Shown piece after piece: positions 58,086 through 64,000 of a DNA stretch of 64,000 nt (position 1 is the stretch's first letter; each line of letters begins with the position of its first letter). Below the pieces are notes generated by a model. The model did not search any database. It was not told the DNA's origin and saw nothing but the letters and a program-made list of their open reading frames with translations. Both the position numbers and the translations under genes were made by a program. Source of the stretch: Pseudoalteromonas sp. R3 (GTDB taxonomy: Bacteria > Pseudomonadota > Gammaproteobacteria > Enterobacterales > Alteromonadaceae); assembly GCF_004014715.1 (NCBI RefSeq), contig NZ_CP034835.1, positions 1,054,001 through 1,118,000 of the forward strand. The letters are read 5' to 3'.

Positions 58086-58092
58086 GATTACC

Positions 58093-58896
58093 TCAGCGAG
58101 TCAAAATCTTTGTGTAAATGATTTCACCATCCACCCAGTCCATGAGTGGTAATCTGACCCGGACTTTGATGTTGGAATCGTCGTAAAGTACTTCTGGGAT
58201 AATGGCACTGATCGCCAGTTCAAAGTCACCAAACCTTGAAGTAAATGAGACCCGGCTGTCATGGTTGATGTCAGGGAGGTACTTTGCGGGCACAGCCACT
58301 TCGAGCTCTTTGTTTGCATTACCAATAAAGCGCAACAACGCTTCGTGTTCCTGTTCATATTGAAAGGCGTTGGTATTGCGTTTTACAACAATACCGTCAA
58401 ATGGGGCACGCACATGCATGCGGGCAATTTTCTTTTCTAGCAATTGTGCCTTGAGGGCATTCTCTTTGATCCGCAACGTCAGTTGGTCTAACACGTAATT
58501 TAGCCTGTCCACTTCGCTTTCTGAAATGCTGTGCTTTTTATGCAGACGCTGGGTTTTCAACAATAAATCTTCATTGTAGGAGAGTTCGCTTTTTAGCCTG
58601 GCCTGCTCGTTGTTAATTACTCTAAGGTCCAGGTTTAACTGGCTGGCATCCAGTTTTAGCAGGGTCTGGCCTTGTTTGACTTCTGCTCCTACTTCGGCAA
58701 CCCACTCAATAAACCCGGGTGATTCATTGATGACGACCAACTCCTGAGTTGCAACGACTCTGGATATGGTTTGAATGATTGCGCCATTGTCCTGATCTTG
58801 CTGCGCAGAGACGTGCCAGCCGCAGAGTACGAGCCCAGCCCAAAACAGTGTACAAAATGACTGGGTGATGGATTGATACCGTTTAAATTTGTTCAC
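58093..58896 (-). CDS. RND/HlyD-type periplasmic adaptor
   Basis: A 267-residue adaptor, shorter than typical ones (350-400). It has a signal/anchor (FCTLFWAGLVLCGWHVSAQ), a half-lipoyl segment VINESPGFIEWVAEVGAEVKQGQTLLKLDAS, a coiled-coil hairpin (about 75-150) with LNLDLRVINNEQARLKSEL, and the second half-lipoyl RMHVRAPFDGIVVKRNTNAFQ. A single beta-barrel follows, and the last domain is reduced. It overlaps the RND gene by 4 nt upstream and precedes the peptidase by 7 nt. It should couple this pump to an outer-membrane channel encoded elsewhere. Confidence 0.88.
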   Translation of the reverse strand: MNKFKRYQSITQSFCTLFWAGLVLCGWHVSAQQDQDNGAIIQTISRVVATQELVVINESPGFIEWVAEVGAEVKQGQTLLKLDASQLNLDLRVINNEQARLKSELSYNEDLLLKTQRLHKKHSISESEVDRLNYVLDQLTLRIKENALKAQLLEKKIARMHVRAPFDGIVVKRNTNAFQYEQEHEALLRFIGNANKELEVAVPAKYLPDINHDSRVSFTSRFGDFELAISAIIPEVLYDDSNIKVRVRLPLMDWVDGEIIYTKILTR

Positions 58897-61800
58897 GAGG
58901 TATAGCCTATATCGAGTGTTTTTTCGGGATGGGGGTTTAACCGTGATGTCACTACCAGTAGGGCAGGTATGAGTAACATAGCCATAAATGTTGCCGTCAG
59001 TAAGCCAAATGATAAGGAAATACCAAGTGGCTTTAATACATCTTTGCCTGGCCCAAAACCAATCACCAAGGGGAGCATGGCAACCACAGTGGTGAAATTA
59101 GTGATCATCATAGACCGAAACCGGTTAACCACGCTGGTGGCAGCAGCGACAGCTGGCGCAATGTTATCTTGCCTCTGTTTCTGGAATGAATCTAAAAGCA
59201 GGATTGAGTTATTGATAGACAGACCAACCAGTATCAGCATGCCAAGTAGAGAATTGAGCGACAAGGTGCTATCAAACAGAAACAAAAAAGAGGCTGAGCC
59301 AGCAATAGCAACTGGGACTATGCTTAAGATGATTAGTACATTGCGTGCATTATGAAATTGATACAGCAAAATAATAAAGACCAATATGACAGACAAAGCA
59401 AATGACTGATAGGTAGAACGCAGGGCACTCTTGGTCTCCTTCATTGTATCCTCAAACAGAACGGGCACGACTTGTAATGCATTTTCTGTTTTCAAAAAGT
59501 GGATGATCTGTGATTGTACCTGCTCTGGCTTTTGTTCATCCGTGAGCCAGAGGCTGAGCTCGAACCGCTTGTGAGTGTTGTGAGAATAAAACTCACGCCA
59601 TATTTTCTTACCCTCTATGTCAATTAGCTGATCCAGAAATACCTCTTGGTTGTTGACTATCAGGGGTAAATCATAAATCCCTTGCTTGTCGTAACCTGAT
59701 GGCTCTATGGATAACTTTAGCTCTTTGGTTCCTGCGCCAAAGTTGACATCGAAAAGTTTCTGAGGCTCGATGGCATGTTTGGCAAACTCCAGGATAGAAT
59801 TTTTTTCTCTCTCGTAAAGCTTTGTACCAGACACGATATTGAGCTCATTATAGTTAATCGACAGTTCATTGATGGATTGCAGGGTATTTCTGGGGTGCTC
59901 TTTTACCCGGCTGACCCAAAGCTCTTTGCTAAAGCGTGACTTGATTTGCTGCATATACAAGCGGTTATTGCTTTCTTCTACATCTGTAAAAGTGAGCTTC
60001 AATGTTGCTGGTGTGTCGTATTTTAATGAAGAGGTTACCCAGGGCTCGATACCAAGTGTCGGTAGAGAGCCGTGTTGTACAGCCTCTTTGAGTAACGCAA
60101 TAACGTGTTCAGAATCGGTGTAACTTTTCAGATGCAATGAAATGTAAACATTGGATGGTCTGACATCCAGGTAAGTATACTTAATATATGCACCAGTCAG
60201 CCTTTCAACTTCTTCAACCACAGGAGTAAAGATTTTTTGTTTGGCTGATTGGGATAAGTCTTCTCTGGGGAACTCTAAATCTACGTCAATAATCTCGGCT
60301 CTGGGCTGAGCGATAACCTCGGTTTTAAGCTGGGGCAAAATGGTTGTTGTCAGTAGCACGCAAACAAACAAGATGATGGCAATCAGCATCTTGGCAAGGT
60401 GAGGCTTGTTATCTATGACTTGGGTGTAGGTATACATCACGTGACTCAGCTGATTTTGCAGCTCTGTGGTGTAGCGCTGGGTATTTGGTTCGGCTATTTT
60501 CTGATGGATTAAGAGGTAGAGAGAGGGGATCAAAATCAGACTGATGAAGATGGACGAAATCAGTATTGAAGTGGTCACCATGACGATATCACTTAACAGG
60601 CTTGCCACCAGATGTTCAGTAAAAGCCAGTGGTAAAAAGACAATCACTGACGTAATAGTGGATGCCAGGATCACCGGGCGCACCTCGTGTAGTGACTGCA
60701 AAACAGTCTCCGTCAAAGTGTGATGTTGTGCCGAGTGTGCGTGCTGTTTGATCCGGTCAATCATAATCACACAACTATCGACAACCATACCGATGGAAAT
60801 ACTCATGGCACCAAGGGAGATCAGGTTGATGCCTACTCCGAGTATGTCCATCAGTATACAAGACATGCCAAGTGCCATGGGCATGGACAGGCTGACCAGC
60901 AAAGTGGTTGGTATGCTGCGATAAAATAGATAAACCAACAAACTGGTTGCCAGCATCCCTATTGCCAGTGCCACCATGATATTGAGGAGGGCTTCTTTGA
61001 TGAAAGACAGTGGAGAATTAAGCACGATAACTGTGCCAACTTCTTCAATCTGTTCATTGATGACATGCTGAAAGCGTGTTGATATGTCATAAATGTTAGC
61101 ACCTGGCTCGGGCCAGATAGCGATAGCCACGACCTCTTCACCGGTATAGTAAAACGACCGCTGTTGTTCCTCTGAATACCAGCTGACGTCGGCCACATCT
61201 GACAATCTGATGGGGATGTTCTGGTTTGCGCCTACGACGATGCGCTTGAGATTTTCTAAACCGCCGAATGTACTGTTGGCAACAACCAGAGTTTTACTCT
61301 CGGATGAGGTTGCAAGCAGTCCCATACGTTTATTCGCTTCATGACTGAGCAGGGCGTCTTTGACGGCATCGAAACTCAGATTGAAGTGGATAATATCGCG
61401 AGGACGAACTTTAACTGAAAGGTATTCCTGACCTGTGCTGGAGATCCAGGCAGAATCAACCCCTTCAATTCTTTCCAGCTCAGGCAGTACTTTTGCTTTA
61501 AGAATTGCCGACAGGGTGACCTTATCGTAATGGGTCGATGAAACCGCAATATAGTTTTCTGAGCTGGGGTCTGAGTAGGTGATTTTGGATTGCGGCCAAA
61601 AATCAGGAAACTGGGCCTGATAAAACGCGATTACGGTGGACACTTCCCGCTTTGCAACCCGGGCCTCTACATTCCAGTCAAATCTGGCATAAAGGATGAC
61701 GCGGCCCTGGCGATAAGTGGCTTCCACTTCATCAACCCCTTCCACAGCAAGCAACGACGCTTCAATTTTTTTCCCCCAGTACTGATAAAAGCGGTGGCTG

Positions 61801-61952
61801 TCTTCCTGAATAGGAATAATCACTCTGATTGAGGGTTTTTGCACCTGAGGATAGAGGGAGATTGGCAGCCTGAATGACTGAAATACCCCAATGCAAAATA
61901 ACCCCAGGAAACAAATTGCATAAAATTTATATCTGTTTGCCAAAAACTGCAT
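58893..61952 (-). CDS. RND-family transporter in the ATP-grasp operon
   Basis: A 1,019-residue AcrB-like transporter. It has the first span (YAICFLGLFCIGVFQSF), the porter start LPISLYPQVQKPSIRVIIP, the span 4 region GAMSISIGMVVDSCVIMIDRIKQHA with a single Asp where pumps usually have a pair, and a second half with LLGMLILVGLSINNSILLLDSF. The sequence is far from the other pump in this window. It is cotranscribed with ATP-grasp genes (99 nt gap) and overlaps its adaptor. This suggests a dedicated exporter of the locus product. The altered proton-relay motif is worth noting. Confidence 0.92.
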   Translation of the reverse strand: MQFLANRYKFYAICFLGLFCIGVFQSFRLPISLYPQVQKPSIRVIIPIQEDSHRFYQYWGKKIEASLLAVEGVDEVEATYRQGRVILYARFDWNVEARVAKREVSTVIAFYQAQFPDFWPQSKITYSDPSSENYIAVSSTHYDKVTLSAILKAKVLPELERIEGVDSAWISSTGQEYLSVKVRPRDIIHFNLSFDAVKDALLSHEANKRMGLLATSSESKTLVVANSTFGGLENLKRIVVGANQNIPIRLSDVADVSWYSEEQQRSFYYTGEEVVAIAIWPEPGANIYDISTRFQHVINEQIEEVGTVIVLNSPLSFIKEALLNIMVALAIGMLATSLLVYLFYRSIPTTLLVSLSMPMALGMSCILMDILGVGINLISLGAMSISIGMVVDSCVIMIDRIKQHAHSAQHHTLTETVLQSLHEVRPVILASTITSVIVFLPLAFTEHLVASLLSDIVMVTTSILISSIFISLILIPSLYLLIHQKIAEPNTQRYTTELQNQLSHVMYTYTQVIDNKPHLAKMLIAIILFVCVLLTTTILPQLKTEVIAQPRAEIIDVDLEFPREDLSQSAKQKIFTPVVEEVERLTGAYIKYTYLDVRPSNVYISLHLKSYTDSEHVIALLKEAVQHGSLPTLGIEPWVTSSLKYDTPATLKLTFTDVEESNNRLYMQQIKSRFSKELWVSRVKEHPRNTLQSINELSINYNELNIVSGTKLYEREKNSILEFAKHAIEPQKLFDVNFGAGTKELKLSIEPSGYDKQGIYDLPLIVNNQEVFLDQLIDIEGKKIWREFYSHNTHKRFELSLWLTDEQKPEQVQSQIIHFLKTENALQVVPVLFEDTMKETKSALRSTYQSFALSVILVFIILLYQFHNARNVLIILSIVPVAIAGSASFLFLFDSTLSLNSLLGMLILVGLSINNSILLLDSFQKQRQDNIAPAVAAATSVVNRFRSMMITNFTTVVAMLPLVIGFGPGKDVLKPLGISLSFGLLTATFMAMLLIPALLVVTSRLNPHPEKTLDIGYTS

Positions 61953-62051
61953 GCGATTCTCGGTTGCTTGGAAAAGCGGTGACTGTCATGGCCTTTTTAG
62001 CAACAGCCCCGCGGGTTAAAGGTTTAACTTAAACAATGCTGAACATCGGCA

Positions 62052-63296
62052 TTATGTATCCGTTGGTTGAGGTACCGCTGAATACAAATACTTAAGACTA
62101 TTAATGGTATCTTTTGCTTTAACATAGGCATCCTCACCCTGCTTTGCTGTCACAATGCAAAAGGCAGAACGTTCAAAGCTACTGCTAAGGTGTGAGACAA
62201 TATCGCCCTCAGTTTTCATAATGACAAAGTGTGTTACAGCATCGTCATTTTTCAGGCTGGCTGTATTTTCGACTTTTTCGACTTTAAATTGGCCAGTAAA
62301 AGAAGGGGCTAGAAATGCAATTGCTGCACTTCGTACGGGCGTGACCGACGCTGGGAGCTGAGATGCAATTTTTTGTCCCAGAGATTGTTGGATGGTGAGT
62401 GTGAGCAAGTCAATTTCTGTGGCCTGCTTAACCAGCTCGAATATCCTGTCTCCCCCCAGCCGGGTGTGCGTTTCTATGAATCTGGGACCTTGTTCAGTCA
62501 GGATGATTTCTGTGTGTGAAGGGCCATTTTGGATCCCAACTACTTCAATGATTTTGCTAACAAACTGGTGTATTTGCGCCTGCTGTGTTTCGCTAATGGG
62601 GGCTGGCACCATATGTCCCAGTTCAACAAAGCTGTCCGGATGCTTGTATTTTTTGGTCACCGCGACAATATAAGGCAGGCCATCTTCCGAAATGGCTTCC
62701 ACGCTGAACTCTTCACCAACCAGGAATTCTTCAAGTAGGAAGGGGTATGTAAGGTGTTCAAGTGCGCAGTCCAGCGCTTGTTGATCATAAATTTTTTTGA
62801 CATCCAGGCTGCCGGTTGCAGCTAAAGGTTTAATAATGACAGGGAAGCCATGTGTGGCGACGAAATCTTCCACTGTGCTGAGGCCCTCAGCCACATGATA
62901 GGCTGTTTTATCTATATTGTGCTCGGCCAGCAGAGCGCGAGTTAAATGCTTATTGTGGACCTGCTTGATGGTTTGTTCAGATACTGGGAAAGGGAGCGCT
63001 AATGCCTGGCTGATCTTGAGTGCATGCAATTGCAAGTCATCGTTGTAGGTACATACTGCATCAAATGGGGTGTGTTGGTGAAGTAACACCGCATGCTCCA
63101 GGAAATCGTCTTCTGTTGCGTTATCAGCAAAGCAGAATACGCCCTGATAGCCAAATTTAACATCTGCTTCGAGCGCCGCGCTGAGCTTTATGAACAGTAC
63201 TATGTCATGGCCCATGGCTTTCAGTACTTTATGTGCAGGCCTGACGGTTCCCAGTAGCAGCACTCTCATTTTTTTACTGACATTGTCCTTACTCAT
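62052..63296 (-). CDS. ATP-grasp ligase, L-amino-acid-ligase-like
   Basis: A 414-residue ATP-grasp enzyme. The N-terminal domain (about 1-115) starts RVLLLGTVRPAHKVLKAMGHD. The ATP-grasp core shows FPVIIKPLAATGS (phosphate/Lys), YPFLLEEFLVGEEFSVEAIS, NGPSHTEIILTEQGPRFIETHTRLGGDRI with the metal-binding Glu, and a C-terminal domain (about 315-400) like that of BacD/BL00235-type ligases. Such enzymes join carboxylates to amines through acyl-phosphates, making dipeptides or similar amides. The start ATG overlaps the preceding ligase stop by 4 nt. The substrates are unknown. Confidence 0.9.
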   Translation of the reverse strand: MSKDNVSKKMRVLLLGTVRPAHKVLKAMGHDIVLFIKLSAALEADVKFGYQGVFCFADNATEDDFLEHAVLLHQHTPFDAVCTYNDDLQLHALKISQALALPFPVSEQTIKQVHNKHLTRALLAEHNIDKTAYHVAEGLSTVEDFVATHGFPVIIKPLAATGSLDVKKIYDQQALDCALEHLTYPFLLEEFLVGEEFSVEAISEDGLPYIVAVTKKYKHPDSFVELGHMVPAPISETQQAQIHQFVSKIIEVVGIQNGPSHTEIILTEQGPRFIETHTRLGGDRIFELVKQATEIDLLTLTIQQSLGQKIASQLPASVTPVRSAAIAFLAPSFTGQFKVEKVENTASLKNDDAVTHFVIMKTEGDIVSHLSSSFERSAFCIVTAKQGEDAYVKAKDTINSLKYLYSAVPQPTDT

Positions 63297-64000
63297 TCGG
63301 CTAATTCCTGTTCGGTTGATGATGGCTTAATGGTTTTTATGTTCAACTTACGCTGTACATCAGTCAGTGTTGTTGTGACACATTGAGGCTTTTCCCCCGC
63401 GATGAGCACGAACCCAGAGCGGCTGGAAGAGCAGGTCGCTTGCTCAACACGGTCCCCTTTATTCAATGTAATATTTAGTTTGATGACGCCAGGTGTGGCA
63501 CTGGCTTCGTGATGGCCTTCAATTGCAGAGAAAATGCCAGGCTCTGGTGTGAAGAATCTTACCGCTGCATGGTTAAACTCAGGGGGGTGCCTGGGCGATG
63601 GCAGGTTTAACAGGCTAGCCACCGTTTCCATAAACAAATCGACGCCCCGGGTGAGCCTTACCATTTCCCAAATACTATCACCGCCGGGCCTGGGTTGTGT
63701 TTCTATGATGTAGACTTCGCTATTGAACACTTTTACTTCAGTATGAGAGGGACCGGTCTTCATGCCAATTTGGTCCAGTAACCCTGTCACTGCTGATGAA
63801 ATTTTTCGTGCCACTTTTGCAGACAGGTGAGCGGGTTGATTGTGCCCTAATTCAACAAAGTGAGGGGCACCCGTGGTGAGCTTCTCGGTGATGGCGAGTA
63901 TTTCGTGCTTACCCTGCTTGCTAAAACTCTCGATGCTATATTCATCGCCACCAATAAATTTCTCTACAATCAATGTTCCTGATGTACATTGCTGACAATA
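63293..64000 (-). CDS. Second ATP-grasp ligase, 5' part outside window
   Basis: The frame is open to the window edge; about 235 C-terminal residues are seen. They begin within the ATP-grasp core (LIVEKFIGGDEYSIESFS), then HFVELGHNQPAHLS, KTGPSHTEVKVFNSEVYIIETQPRPGGDSI and a C-terminal domain with RFFTPEPGIFSAIEG and FVLIAGE. It is clearly paralogous to the next gene, with PRPGGDSI replacing TRLGGDRI. The apparent start TTG 63973 lies inside the domain, so it is not the true start. It overlaps the second ligase by 4 nt, which supports one operon running past the right edge. Confidence 0.88.
   Translation of the reverse strand, partial: YCQQCTSGTLIVEKFIGGDEYSIESFSKQGKHEILAITEKLTTGAPHFVELGHNQPAHLSAKVARKISSAVTGLLDQIGMKTGPSHTEVKVFNSEVYIIETQPRPGGDSIWEMVRLTRGVDLFMETVASLLNLPSPRHPPEFNHAAVRFFTPEPGIFSAIEGHHEASATPGVIKLNITLNKGDRVEQATCSSSRSGFVLIAGEKPQCVTTTLTDVQRKLNIKTIKPSSTEQELAE

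Overview
The window looks like chromosomal DNA from a marine gammaproteobacterium of the order Alteromonadales, most likely Pseudoalteromonas or a close relative. I infer this from the relA-mazG-pyrG-eno block, the FlgO/FlgP/FlgT set of H-ring flagella, a secreted subtilase with a PPC domain, a TonB receptor and the moderate GC content. No species can be assigned from the sequence alone.

Layout. Positions 2-11957 are housekeeping genes: the 3' end of relA, then mazG, pyrG, eno, mutH (opposite strand), rppH, ptsP, a TauE/SafE-family permease, lgt and thyA. A MITE-like inverted-repeat element lies between pyrG and eno. An AT-rich gap before rppH holds a cluster of DnaA-box-like 9-mers.

Positions 12027-21583 are an accessory surface-structure cluster. 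It has a lipoprotein, two DUF4402-type pilin-like proteins, a periplasmic chaperone broken by a frameshift at a G tract, and an outer-membrane usher split by an IS30-family element with a 2-bp target duplication; removing the element restores the frame exactly. Then come a carboxypeptidase-regulatory-like protein, a SPOR-like lipoprotein and three tandem FlgO-family lipoproteins. A tRNA-Arg(CCT) and the flagellar genes flgT, flgP, flgN, flgM, flgA, cheV and cheR follow. A metallopeptidase/membrane-protein pair sits inside that flagellar block, and the axial genes expected after cheR are absent.

Positions 28425-37743 are accessory: an arylamine N-acetyltransferase behind a MerR-type promoter, a MarR regulator, a zinc-ribbon protein, a two-component system, a secreted subtilase with an unusually hairpin-rich leader, a fibrinogen-like secreted protein and small membrane proteins. 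Positions 37846-44125 are a four-gene operon encoding an RND pump and its adaptor together with its own response regulator and kinase. Positions 44347-50344 carry a di-heme peroxidase with PPC-like C-terminal modules, a 52-residue double-glycine peptide gene that resembles a RiPP precursor, a TonB receptor and a membrane protein. rapA, a PIN-PhoH ATPase and a LysE-type exporter follow.

The right end, 56055-64000 on the minus strand, is a tightly packed operon that runs off the window: at least two ATP-grasp ligases, an RND transporter, its adaptor and an M3 metallopeptidase. It looks like a small-peptide biosynthesis and export locus and is, with the RiPP-like peptide, the best candidate for an undescribed system.
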